NCBI RefSeq assembly: GCF_003710905.1
Contig: NZ_RHHV01000012.1
Location: 124,001-188,000, forward strand
Direction of reading: 5' to 3'
DNA: 64,000 nucleotides
From: Brevibacillus parabrevis
GTDB taxonomy: Bacteria; Bacillota; Bacilli; Brevibacillales; Brevibacillaceae
Both the position numbers and the translations under genes were made by a program. The notes below the pieces were generated by a model that had not been told where the DNA came from, did not search any database, and saw only the letters and a program-made list of their open reading frames with translations. Below are positions 42,459 to 50,720 of the stretch, piece by piece (the first letter of the stretch is position 1; each line of letters begins with the position of its first letter).

Positions 42459-43514
42459 ATGCAGAACAAGTTGCGACAAGTCGGGAAAAAAGCCACTGTT
42501 TTGGCGCTTGCCTGGTCAATCGCATGGGCGGGCGCGGCATTTGGTGAGTGGAATCGGGCACAGGCCAGGGAGGAAAAACCCGTGGCTTCCGCAGGCTCTT
42601 TCCTCGACACAAAAGGACACTGGGCAGGAAAAGAGATTGAATTGGCAGCGAAAAGCGGGTTGATCCAAGGCTTTCCGGACGGCACTTTTCAGCCGGAAAA
42701 AACCGTTACGCAAGAGCAATTTCTTGCCTTGGTGGAGCGTGTGCTGCCATCCTATAGCGGATTTGAGCCTGACGCTTTTGTCAAAGAGACGTATTTGGCT
42801 CCTTCCGTAGGTCGCTGGTCAGAGCAGACGTACCGTCATTTGGCGGCAGCAGGCATTATGTCGACAGGCAAACCGACAGACGGGATGACCAGACTGGAGG
42901 CGGCCCGCATTCTTTTGGCGGCGCTCGGACATCAATCCGAAGGGGAAAAGTATCGGGGAACGACCACGCGCTTTTTCTCTGATTTGTCTACCGCCAACGA
43001 ACAGGAAGTCATGACCGTCTACCCTGCGTACAAGATGGGCTTGCTCGCCGGATACCCGGACGGCTCCTTCCGTCCCAATAGTGCGATCAGTCGGGCACAG
43101 GCGGTCGTGATGCTGACGCGTCTGGACAGCAAAATCGAAGAGTTGTTCCCGGGCGAAGTGACGGCGAGCGAGAAAAAAGGGATGACCGATGCGGTATCGG
43201 CGTTTGTCCACGAAGTAATGGAGCAAAAAAAGATCAGACGCTATGCTGATCTGCAAGCTTACGTCAAAGAGAACAAGCTGAATGTCAGCGAACCGTTTTT
43301 GCGCGAGCACTTCTCGTTTATGAAGTACGAAGTCTACGATTACGTGCGGTTTCCGCGATTTAATGAATTGATGTACTATGCCAAAATCGGCACGAACAAA
43401 TACAGGCTGACCGTGCAATACTATGCGGGAGAGCTTGGCGGAAGCGTCGACAAGACCTTTTACCTGTCCTCCCAGGATGGAAAGACGTTCCGGTTGATTG
43501 GGAAAGATGAATAG
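42459..43514 (+). CDS. S-layer-homology (SLH) domain surface protein
   Basis: The 351-residue protein starts at the ATG at 42459 (GGAAAGGTGG 8 bases before). A signal peptide (about 1-32) is followed by three SLH modules: KGHWAGKEIELAAKSGLIQGFPDG, VGRWSEQTYRHLAAAGIMS, and YPAYKMGLLAGYPDGSFRP with ISRAQAVVMLTRL. The last 120 residues form a domain I do not recognise. SLH domains bind pyruvylated secondary wall polymer, so it should be anchored at the cell wall. It is a single gene, with a convergent lipoprotein gene downstream and no clear terminator between. Confidence 0.85.
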   Translation: MQNKLRQVGKKATVLALAWSIAWAGAAFGEWNRAQAREEKPVASAGSFLDTKGHWAGKEIELAAKSGLIQGFPDGTFQPEKTVTQEQFLALVERVLPSYSGFEPDAFVKETYLAPSVGRWSEQTYRHLAAAGIMSTGKPTDGMTRLEAARILLAALGHQSEGEKYRGTTTRFFSDLSTANEQEVMTVYPAYKMGLLAGYPDGSFRPNSAISRAQAVVMLTRLDSKIEELFPGEVTASEKKGMTDAVSAFVHEVMEQKKIRRYADLQAYVKENKLNVSEPFLREHFSFMKYEVYDYVRFPRFNELMYYAKIGTNKYRLTVQYYAGELGGSVDKTFYLSSQDGKTFRLIGKDE

Positions 43515-43593
43515 CGGGTGTGGAAAAGCGAAAAAGCAGGGGGCTTCCCTGCTTTTTTTGCTGCCAGCGCTGTTGCTGTTGCCTGCAAAAGGG

Positions 43594-44175
43594 CTACTGT
43601 TTTCCTTGAAGCTGACGGATGAGTTTCCGGTTGAAGGCAACGGCGTCATCAGTCGTAGTCGTGTCATTGAGCAGGAAGGTAGTCATATAAGAGGCGTTTT
43701 GATGGTGAAAGGAATAAAAGGCATACGTTCCGGAGGCGGCTTCTTTTTGCCCGTATTCGACTGTGATTCCTTCTATTTCGGCTGTCTTGGCGTCATGCAA
43801 GGAGTTTTTCATCGTGCTGATTTCCATGATGATGATTGGCCTGCCCGCGTACTCGCCATAAAAGATTTCACGCTGCTGTCTGTTGCGCATTTCCGCTTTT
43901 TGCTCGTCCGTGATTGGCAAAAGTTCTCCCTTTTCATCGGTATACACGATGGTTGCGATAGAGGGGCCAGCGATTTGTTGCCCGTTTACGATGGGCGGAT
44001 AGCGAATTTCTGCATACTTGACGACCAGCTTGTCGTTTGAAGGAACAGCGATATCCATACCGATTTGCTCCTCCATCTGCTTTTCGATAGCCGAGGGAAG
44101 CGTGTTTGATTGCGGTTCGGCACAGCCGACCAGAAGCGACAGAGTCATCGCGGTACATAGCAGCAGACGTTTCAT
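43594..44175 (-). CDS. Unknown lipoprotein
   Basis: The 193-residue product has a lipoprotein signal with lipobox LVGC. The mature domain contains VKYAEIRYPPIVNGQQIAGPSIATIVY and TAEIEGITVEYG followed by TYAFYSFHHQNASYMTTFLL, a beta-rich pattern without a recognised family. AAGGAGCC precedes the ATG. The gene stands alone, downstream of and convergent with the SLH gene; a functional link at the cell surface is possible but not shown. Confidence 0.7.
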   Translation of the reverse strand: MKRLLLCTAMTLSLLVGCAEPQSNTLPSAIEKQMEEQIGMDIAVPSNDKLVVKYAEIRYPPIVNGQQIAGPSIATIVYTDEKGELLPITDEQKAEMRNRQQREIFYGEYAGRPIIIMEISTMKNSLHDAKTAEIEGITVEYGQKEAASGTYAFYSFHHQNASYMTTFLLNDTTTTDDAVAFNRKLIRQLQGKQ

Positions 44176-44255
44176 TTTCCAGGCTCCTTCCTCGCAAGGA
44201 TCATTTTCTATATTTTACCATGCGGGCGAGTTGGGTCGATACTCTGCTCCCCGAA

Positions 44256-44300
44256 CAAAAAAGCGTGCAAGCCTTCGAAGGGCTCTTGCACGCTTTTTTG
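44256..44300 (-). terminator. Terminator of the GntR-MFS operon
   Basis: AAAAAAGCGTGCAAG and CTTGCACGCTTTTTT form a long stem with an inner CCTTCGAAGG pairing; on the minus strand it follows the MFS stop codon by 10 bases. The stem could also work on the plus strand. Confidence 0.85.
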
Positions 44301-44309
44301 AAGCTTGTT

Positions 44310-45521
44310 TTACACCGTCTGATTACGCCCGGCACCGATTCCGCTCAGGATTACGAACAGGCTGACGAAGCAGAGGATGCTGAGGGGCAGTGTCCACGAT
44401 TGCTGCCAGTCGTAGACGAGTCCGACGACAATCGGTCCTACCGCGGCCAACAAGTAGCCGATGGACTGGGCCATGCCGGACAAGCGGGCTGCCTGGCGTA
44501 CGTCTTGTGCACGAATGACGATAAACGTGAGGGCGAGACTGATTGCTGCGCCTTGCGAGACGCCGAGCAAGAGCAGGCAGGCATACAGCAAGACCGTGCT
44601 GTTTCCGATCAAAAGCCCGGCGAATCCGAAGAGAGAGCAAAGCCCGATGACGGCAGCCAGCAGACGCTGATTGGACAATCGGGAAGCGATCACCGGGGTG
44701 AAAAAGCTCGCGGGCAAGCTGATGGCCTGAACAAGCGAGAGCATCCACCCGGAGCTGGCTTGGCTAATGCCGTGCTGCTGCAAAATAGCGGGCAGCCAGG
44801 CGATCGTGCAATAAAACAAAAAGGATTGCAGCCCCATGAACAGCGTAATTTGCCAAGCGAGCAGGGAACGCCACAGCCCTGGCTGCTTTTTTTGCCCGGC
44901 GTGTTTGACAGAAGCACTTCCGGCAGAGCGCAGCTGCGGAAGCCAGACAGCGATGGCGAACAGGACGGGAAGCGCCCAGGAAAAGAGCGAGCCTTGCCAG
45001 CCCCAATTCCCTGTACTGGCGAGCGGAATGCTGATGCCGGAAGCAAGCGCGGCGCACATGGACATCGTAGTCGTGTACACACTGGTCATCAAGCCGGCTT
45101 TTTGCGGGAAACGCTGTTTGACTAGCCCCGGCAGCAGCACGTTGCAAATCGCGATGCCAGCTCCCACCAGCGCGGTTCCGGCAAACAAGGTGAAGACGAA
45201 GCCGGACGAGCGCAAAATCAGACCGATGAGAACGACAAGCAGTCCAGCAAAAAGTGTTCGCTCTGCGCCGAGCCGATGCCCGATCCCCGGAGCCAGAGGG
45301 GAGAGCAGCGCAAAGGCGAGCAAAGGAACCGTCGTCAACAACCCGGACATGCTGTTGGACAGTCCGAGATCGCCTTGAATGGAGCCGACCAACGGCCCGA
45401 CGGCAGTCAACGGTGAGCGCATGGCGAACGTAATCAGAATGATTCCGGCGATGATCAGAAACGGTTTGGGGGTGGCTGGCTGCGCGTTGCTTTTCGCAGT
45501 TGCCAATGCTGTCGGACTCAT
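44310..45521 (-). CDS. MFS transporter, CynX/NimT type
   Basis: The 403-residue protein has about twelve hydrophobic segments and the loop motif LAPGIGHRLGAERTL between TM2 and TM3. MRSPLTAVGPLVGSIQGDLGLS near the N-terminus is typical of the cyanate/2-nitroimidazole transporter subgroup (CynX/NimT/YeaN). The substrate cannot be named. Its ATG overlaps the stop of the upstream GntR regulator gene (ATGA), so the two are coupled and the regulator probably controls the transporter. Confidence 0.82.
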   Translation of the reverse strand: MSPTALATAKSNAQPATPKPFLIIAGIILITFAMRSPLTAVGPLVGSIQGDLGLSNSMSGLLTTVPLLAFALLSPLAPGIGHRLGAERTLFAGLLVVLIGLILRSSGFVFTLFAGTALVGAGIAICNVLLPGLVKQRFPQKAGLMTSVYTTTMSMCAALASGISIPLASTGNWGWQGSLFSWALPVLFAIAVWLPQLRSAGSASVKHAGQKKQPGLWRSLLAWQITLFMGLQSFLFYCTIAWLPAILQQHGISQASSGWMLSLVQAISLPASFFTPVIASRLSNQRLLAAVIGLCSLFGFAGLLIGNSTVLLYACLLLLGVSQGAAISLALTFIVIRAQDVRQAARLSGMAQSIGYLLAAVGPIVVGLVYDWQQSWTLPLSILCFVSLFVILSGIGAGRNQTV

Positions 45522-46219
45522 AGGTCAAGACTTCCTTTCTGTATCTGTTCCAAAAGAGCGGTTTTGCTTGCTTGAATCAGGCTCCTTGCCGCTTCCTCGG
45601 CTGCGTCTGCATTTTGCTCCGCAATCGCTTGAACCAGCGCTCCATGTGTCTGCGCCTGTTCGTCCATCAACTCTTTTACATCGACCGTACCGCCTACGGA
45701 CATGTGCAGCGACTCGGTCATTTGCTCGTACAGATCGATCATCACGCTGTTGTGGGTCGCGCGGGCAACCGCGATGTGGAACGCGACATCCGCCGAGATA
45801 TAGCCCTGGGGGTCGTGTCTGAGCGAGAGGGACGTGTCCAGCTTTTGCCGGATCGTCTGCAAATCGGCTTCTGTCCTGCGGCTTGCCGCCAGTCTGGCGA
45901 TCTCGCGCTCCAGTCCGTAGCGCACCTCCAAAATTTCCAGTAAAGTCGAGCGCTTGAGCCGACGCTGCATCGCCGCGCCAAACTCGCTCGCTGCGCGGAC
46001 GTACGTGCCGTCCCCTTGCCGCGCTTCGAGCATGCCAGTGTGAATCAGCGCCTGTACCGCTTCGCGAAGCGTATTGCGGCTGATGCCTAGCTGTTCGACC
46101 AATTCAGGCTCAGGCGGGATGCGTTCCCCGACCTTCCAGCTGCCAGACTCGATTCGTTCGACGAGCTGCTCCGCGATTTGCTTGACGAGCGAGGAACGAA
46201 CGGGTTTTTGCAATGTCAT
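45518..46219 (-). CDS. GntR-family (FadR subfamily) regulator
   Basis: The 233-residue product starts at 46219 with GGAGG 8 bases upstream. The N-terminal winged helix (QIAEQLVERIESGSWKVGERIPPEPELVEQLGISRNTLREAVQALIHTGML) is followed by an all-helical FCD effector domain with ADVAFHIAVARATHN and an H in AQTHGALVQAI, both typical metal/ligand positions. It probably senses a small acid and controls the overlapping MFS gene and itself. Confidence 0.87.
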   Translation of the reverse strand: MTLQKPVRSSLVKQIAEQLVERIESGSWKVGERIPPEPELVEQLGISRNTLREAVQALIHTGMLEARQGDGTYVRAASEFGAAMQRRLKRSTLLEILEVRYGLEREIARLAASRRTEADLQTIRQKLDTSLSLRHDPQGYISADVAFHIAVARATHNSVMIDLYEQMTESLHMSVGGTVDVKELMDEQAQTHGALVQAIAEQNADAAEEAARSLIQASKTALLEQIQKGSLDL

Positions 46220-46316
46220 GAACGAAACCTCCAAACATCCGATGATTGGGAATGTCGTCATTGTAGCACGGAGAAAGCAGGTGCACAAGATTCATAAGCT
46301 AGGAAACTGTTTAAAG

Positions 46317-46363
46317 CGAAAAAAAGACAGGCGCTTCTCCCGGAGCGGAAGAGGCAGCCTGTC
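46317..46363 (-). terminator. Terminator of the amino-acid exporter gene
   Basis: On the minus strand GACAGGC and GCCTGTC flank a C/G-rich inner stem and are followed by seven Ts, between the exporter gene and gntR. Confidence 0.8.
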
Positions 46364-46395
46364 GCTGCTGTTGCGAAAGTCATGTTTTTGGATCA

Positions 46396-47664
46396 TCAAG
46401 CTTTTTGCTTTTGTTTTTGCCAGACGAGCAAGACGGCAGCGATCACGAGCGGGTACAGCGCAGACCAGCCGAGAAACGGGTACAGGCCGACGGTGAAAAC
46501 AAGCGACGTCCAGGCAGCCAGCCGCCCGAAGCGATGATCGCGCAAAAGCCGCACACCAGCGAGACAGCCGCCGATGTAAGTGGCGAAAAAAGTCGCGTTG
46601 GGCAGTTCGATCAGTCGTGCCAAATCAATCAGTCCGAGGTACAAAACCGTCAGCACGACAACAAAGCAGAGGGAGAGAAACAAAAGCCCGCCGAGCGGTG
46701 TCCGGTATTTGGCGTGCAGCAGCCCGAACCAGCGCGGAGCGATCTTTTCCTGCGCCAGAGAATAGGCGATGCGCGACGCTGCGCCGATGTAGGCGTTGGT
46801 CGTGGCAATACAGATGAACAAAGCCGTCACCGCAACAATCCAACCGCCTAAAGGGCCGAGTGTGAGCTGAACCATGACAGAGAGCGCAGCAGCCGAGATG
46901 CCTGCCCCGTAACTGTGGGTGGCTACGGTCATGAACGCTACGGAAAAGTACAGCAAGGCGACGATTCCGGCGCTCCACAGCACACCGCGAATGGCATTTT
47001 TCGCCGGATCGACAAATTCCTCCGACAAATGCGTAACCGCCTCCCAGCCGATAAAGCACCAGAATAACAGACCTGCCGCCTGGATGACGCTCAGCCAGCC
47101 GTTGGGAACGAAAGGGGTGAAGTTACTGACGGAAGCGTGGGGCAGGGCAGCGACTACGGCCAAAATCAGGATGGCGATAATCAGGGAGACGACGATGGTC
47201 TGGACGCGTGCCGCTACGTGCATTCCGAGAATATTCATGATCACGACCGCGGTCAAAATCAGTGCCGCAGCGGTGTAAATTTGCGTGTCGCCCCAGCCGA
47301 GTAACAGGGCAAGGTAGTTCGCTCCGGTCACGCCGAGGATCGGGGCGCCGATAGGCACAGATAATAGAAAGAACCAGCCGACGATATTGCCGAAGCGATC
47401 GCCGTAAGCCGTGCGGACAAAAGTGGAGACGCCGCCGGAGCTTGGATAGCGGGCAGATAGCAGTCCCATCGTAATCGCCATCGGCAAAACGAGAATCGAC
47501 ATGACCAGCCAGGCGAGAATCGAGGCTGGGCCTGCTTTTTCCGCTGCCAATCCGGGAATCAGCAAGACCCCGGACCCGATGACAGCGCCGATGTACAGGG
47601 CGACGATTTGCGGCAGCCGCAACGTTTTGGCCAAGCCCGCAGTTTGCACAGTTGCTTTTTCCAT
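46396..47664 (-). CDS. APC-superfamily amino acid permease, YjeH-like exporter
   Basis: The 422-residue protein has about twelve membrane segments. ALYIGAVIGSGVLLIPGLAA is the TM1 substrate/ion region; YPSSGGVSTFVRTAYGDRFGNIVGWFFL and GLLFWCFIGWEAVTHLSEEFVDPAKN closely follow the E. coli YjeH pattern, an exporter of methionine and branched-chain amino acids. The divergent LysR gene 126 bases away, with a palindrome between them, is the likely regulator. The substrate is inferred from the family only. Confidence 0.82.
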   Translation of the reverse strand: MEKATVQTAGLAKTLRLPQIVALYIGAVIGSGVLLIPGLAAEKAGPASILAWLVMSILVLPMAITMGLLSARYPSSGGVSTFVRTAYGDRFGNIVGWFFLLSVPIGAPILGVTGANYLALLLGWGDTQIYTAAALILTAVVIMNILGMHVAARVQTIVVSLIIAILILAVVAALPHASVSNFTPFVPNGWLSVIQAAGLLFWCFIGWEAVTHLSEEFVDPAKNAIRGVLWSAGIVALLYFSVAFMTVATHSYGAGISAAALSVMVQLTLGPLGGWIVAVTALFICIATTNAYIGAASRIAYSLAQEKIAPRWFGLLHAKYRTPLGGLLFLSLCFVVVLTVLYLGLIDLARLIELPNATFFATYIGGCLAGVRLLRDHRFGRLAAWTSLVFTVGLYPFLGWSALYPLVIAAVLLVWQKQKQKA

Positions 47665-47730
47665 GAATGTTCCCTCTCTTTATGTTCGGTTGTTTGTAGA
47701 GGTAGTGTAGCATAGACATTATCATCGGAG

Positions 47731-47750
47731 TTATCTATAATATTAGATAA
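47731..47750. promoter_or_regulatory. Palindromic operator between the exporter and LysR genes
   Basis: TTATCTA and TAGATAA are perfect inverted repeats separated by TAATAT. The element fits the T-N11-A box of LysR-type regulators, and a TATAAT (47736-47741) lies inside it, so binding would affect the LysR gene's own promoter as well. Confidence 0.55.
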
Positions 47751-47790
47751 TTGAAATCGGATTTTTCGATGAAAAAGGAGGGAGCCGTTC

Positions 47791-48717
47791 ATGGATACGC
47801 GCTACTTGCTGACGTTCCGCGAGGTGGCAAAATGCCAAAGTTTTACCCGTGCCGCAGAGGTGCTGGGCTACGCGCAATCAAGCGTCACGACGCAGATTCA
47901 GAACCTGGAGGCGGATTTTGGAGTGACGCTGTTTGAGCGGTGGGGGCGGAAAATCAGGCTGACCCACGCCGGAGAAGCGCTGCTTGCGTACAGTGAACAG
48001 CTGTTGGCCGTTCTCGATGAAGCGAGGGCCAACTTGTCCGAGCAGGCTCAGTTGGCTGGCACGCTGCGCATCGGAACGGTTGAATCGCTTGCGGCGTTTT
48101 TCCTGCCTCCTTTCCTGCAAAAATTTCGCCAAGAACACCCGCGCATGCGGATTTTGCTGAAGCCGGGAATTTGTCACGACTTGCGGCAAGGCGTCAAGGA
48201 AGGGCATCACGACTTTGCCTTTGTGCTGGATTGGCTGCAAGACCATCCCGAACTGGTCAACGTGAATCTGGGGGAAGAAAAGCTGGTCGTCATCGCCGCG
48301 CCCAACCATCCGCTGGCACAGGTAGAAAAGATCGAAGCGCGCGATTTTATCGGAGCCAACTGGATTTTTACCGAAGCAGGTTGCAGCTATCGCTCGATCA
48401 TGGAATCGGTTTTGCGCGATGCCGGGGCTGCGATCGAGTCTTCCTCCGAGTTCGGGAGTCTGGAAGCGATCAAGCAATGCGTCGCATATGATTTAGGGAT
48501 TGCGCTCATCCCTGCTATCGCGGTTGGCGAAGAGGTGAAAAACGGAACGCTTGTCATCCTGCCTTTTTCCCACCCGGATGTCCGCGTTTACCGACAGTTG
48601 GTCTACCATAAGAAAAAATGGATGCCGCAAGCTTTGCTGCGCTTCCTCGAACTGTTGACGGCGAGTGCTCCGCCGCAGCCGCTGCCAGGAAAAAGCGACT
48701 TGCCCGCTGCGCGCTAG
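47791..48717 (+). CDS. LysR-family transcription regulator
   Basis: The 308-residue protein has the LysR N-terminal HTH (YLLTFREVAKCQSFTRAAEVLGYAQSSVTTQIQNLEADFGVTLFER) and a periplasmic-binding-like effector domain (LRIGTVESLAAFFLPPFLQKF onward). GGAGGGAG lies 7 bases upstream of the ATG. It is divergent from the YjeH-like exporter, the classic LysR-target arrangement, so it probably activates that gene in the presence of the exported amino acid. No terminator is evident between it and ahcY. Confidence 0.88.
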   Translation: MDTRYLLTFREVAKCQSFTRAAEVLGYAQSSVTTQIQNLEADFGVTLFERWGRKIRLTHAGEALLAYSEQLLAVLDEARANLSEQAQLAGTLRIGTVESLAAFFLPPFLQKFRQEHPRMRILLKPGICHDLRQGVKEGHHDFAFVLDWLQDHPELVNVNLGEEKLVVIAAPNHPLAQVEKIEARDFIGANWIFTEAGCSYRSIMESVLRDAGAAIESSSEFGSLEAIKQCVAYDLGIALIPAIAVGEEVKNGTLVILPFSHPDVRVYRQLVYHKKKWMPQALLRFLELLTASAPPQPLPGKSDLPAAR

Positions 48718-48851
48718 GGAAGCGGCGAGACGATACGCTTACAAGCGATGTGCGACAAAATTGGCGGGAATAGGAAAAACAGATGATGGTTGTACTTGCG
48801 TATGATATGATAGACAAGGTTGTGTTATGAGATAAAGGAGGTTACCCATAC

Positions 48852-50111
48852 ATGAACACGGTTTCGGAAAGCATTGTAAAAGACATGTCGCTTGCCCATA
48901 GCGGCCATTTGAAAATTGACTGGGTAAAAGAGCATATGCCAGTTCTTAACCGCATTCGCGAGCGCTTCGAAAAAGAGCAGCCGTTTGCGGGACTGAAAGT
49001 GGCAATCTCCTTGCACCTGGAAGCAAAAACAGCTTACCTGGCAAAAGTGGTGCAAGCTGGTGGCGCAGAAGTGACCATCACTGGCTCCAACCCATTGTCT
49101 ACCCAAGACGACATTTGCGCGGCTCTGGTTGAAGACGGCATTCGCGTTTTTGCGAAGTACAATCCAGACCCTGCTGAATACAAAGAGCATCTGATCAAAA
49201 CGCTGGAAACTCGCCCTGACCTGATCATTGACGACGGTGGCGACCTGGTGACCATCCTGCACAGCGAGCGCCGCGATCTGCTGGCTCAAGTGCGCGGTGG
49301 GGCAGAAGAAACGACAACAGGTATCCTGCGCCTGAAAGCACTGGAAAAAGAAGGAAAGCTGGAGTTCCCGATGGTAGCGGTGAACGACGCTTTCTGCAAA
49401 TATTTGTTTGACAACCGCTACGGTACAGGCCAATCCGTATGGGATGGCATCAACCGCACGACAAACCTCGTAGTAGCAGGCAAAACGGTCGTTGTTGCTG
49501 GCTACGGCTGGTGCGGCAAAGGGGTAGCTATGCGCGCGAAAGGTCTTGGCGCGAAAGTAATCGTAACCGAGATCGACGCGATCAAAGCGGTAGAAGCGTA
49601 CATGGATGGCTTCGAAGTGATGCCGATGAGCGAAGCTGCAAAACACGGCGACTACTTCGTGACCGTAACCGGAAACCGCGATGTGATCCGCAAAGAGCAT
49701 TTTGAAGTGATGAAAGATGGCGCAATCTTGTCCAACGCTGGCCACTTCGATGTCGAAGTGAACAAAGTTGAGCTTGGCGCTTTGTCGACATCGAAACGAA
49801 TCGTGCGCAAAGACATCGAAGAATTTGTCATGGCAGACGGTCGAAAACTGTACCTTCTGGCAGAAGGCCGCCTCGTAAACCTGGCAGCAGGCGACGGTCA
49901 CCCAGCGGAAATCATGGACATGACATTCGCGCTGCAAGCTGTTTCCTTGGCGCACGTCAATGAACAGTACGAGCAAATCGGCAAGAAGGTACTGAACGTG
50001 CCTTACGAGCTGGATGCCATGGTTGCTCAGTACAAATTGGAAGCATTGAACATCGGTATCGACAAATTGACCGATGAGCAAAAATCGTATCTCGATAGCT
50101 GGGTCGAATAA
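48852..50111 (+). CDS. ahcY: S-adenosylhomocysteinase
   Basis: The 419-residue product shows [61 protein letters not shown] and the NAD-binding [21 protein letters not shown], then GHFDVEVN and [13 protein letters not shown]. It splits S-adenosylhomocysteine to homocysteine and adenosine. The length fits the form lacking the roughly 40-residue insertion. Many Bacilli instead use MtnN plus LuxS, so this links to the S-box-controlled methionine genes at 17.5 kb. AAAGGAGG lies about 9 bases before the ATG. Confidence 0.95.
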   Translation: MNTVSESIVKDMSLAHSGHLKIDWVKEHMPVLNRIRERFEKEQPFAGLKVAISLHLEAKTAYLAKVVQAGGAEVTITGSNPLSTQDDICAALVEDGIRVFAKYNPDPAEYKEHLIKTLETRPDLIIDDGGDLVTILHSERRDLLAQVRGGAEETTTGILRLKALEKEGKLEFPMVAVNDAFCKYLFDNRYGTGQSVWDGINRTTNLVVAGKTVVVAGYGWCGKGVAMRAKGLGAKVIVTEIDAIKAVEAYMDGFEVMPMSEAAKHGDYFVTVTGNRDVIRKEHFEVMKDGAILSNAGHFDVEVNKVELGALSTSKRIVRKDIEEFVMADGRKLYLLAEGRLVNLAAGDGHPAEIMDMTFALQAVSLAHVNEQYEQIGKKVLNVPYELDAMVAQYKLEALNIGIDKLTDEQKSYLDSWVE

Positions 50112-50151
50112 GACGCGAAACCCGTCCTTTCCCGGCAAAAAAATCAGCGAA

Positions 50152-50183
50152 AAAATCCTGCTTACAAACGCAGGATTTTTTTT
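50152..50183 (+). terminator. Terminator of ahcY
   Basis: AAATCCTGC and GCAGGATTT pair around TTACAAAC and are followed by a nine-base T run. Confidence 0.9.
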
Positions 50184-50189
50184 TATAAT
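50162..50189 (+). promoter_or_regulatory. Promoter of the mraZ operon, interleaved with the ahcY terminator
   Basis: TTACAA (50162-50167) lies in the loop of the preceding terminator and a perfect TATAAT (50184-50189) directly follows its T run, with a 16-base spacer formed by the 3' stem and the T tract. MraZ boxes begin 17 bases downstream. Confidence 0.6.
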
Positions 50190-50206
50190 AGCAAGTAGGC
50201 GACAAG

Positions 50207-50232
50207 GTGGGGAAAAGTGGGGGAAAGTGGAG
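50207..50232 (+). promoter_or_regulatory. MraZ-binding direct repeats (MraZ box)
   Basis: GTGGGG (50207-50212), GTGGGG (50217-50222) and GTGGAG (50227-50232) recur with a strict 10-base period; a further GTGGGG at 50248-50253 lies close to phase near the mraZ start. MraZ is known to bind such GTGG-type repeats in front of its own operon, so this is the expected autoregulatory site. Confidence 0.8.
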
Positions 50233-50262
50233 CCACAGGACAAGAAAGTGGGGGACCAGGGC

Positions 50263-50694
50263 GTGTTCATGGGGGAATACCAGCATAGCATCGACGAAAA
50301 AGGCCGCCTGACCATCCCTGCGAAATTCCGTGAAGGACTCGGAGCTTCCTTTGTCATTACCCGCGGACTTGACCAATGCTTGTTCGCTTATCCGCTGGAA
50401 GAGTGGAAGCAGCTGGAGGAAAAGCTCAAGACGCTTCCTTTCACCAAAGCAGATGCACGCGCTTTTACACGGTTTTTCTTTTCCGGTGCAACCGAATGCG
50501 AGTGGGACAAGCAGGGAAGGGTAAACATACCGCCCAATCTCCGCGAGCATGCGGGCATGCAAAAAGAATGTGTGATCATCGGTGTGTCCAACCGCGTAGA
50601 GGTGTGGAGCAAAGAACGTTGGGAAGATTATTTCGCCCAGTCGGAAGGCTCTTTTGGAGAAATTGCTGAGAAACTGGTTGATTTTAATTTGTAG
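50263..50694 (+). CDS. mraZ: Transcription regulator MraZ
   Basis: The 143-residue product, the same length as in Bacillus, starts at GTG ([15 protein letters not shown]). The two AbrB-like MraZ repeats carry [21 protein letters not shown] and [20 protein letters not shown], both with the D-x-K/Q-GR motif. It forms a ring-shaped oligomer that binds the repeats in front of the gene and represses the division/cell-wall operon. The GTG is chosen from family conservation of MFMGEYQH; the ribosome binding site region GGGGGACCAGG overlaps the last GTGGGG. Confidence 0.93.
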   Translation: MFMGEYQHSIDEKGRLTIPAKFREGLGASFVITRGLDQCLFAYPLEEWKQLEEKLKTLPFTKADARAFTRFFFSGATECEWDKQGRVNIPPNLREHAGMQKECVIIGVSNRVEVWSKERWEDYFAQSEGSFGEIAEKLVDFNL

Positions 50695-50720
50695 CAGCGA
50701 GAAGAACAGGAGTGACGACA

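Noticed and set aside
48825..50357. A 510-codon minus-strand open frame opposite ahcY and mraZ
   Set aside because: It spans two unrelated plus-strand genes, a terminator and a promoter, and its translation shows no family motif.
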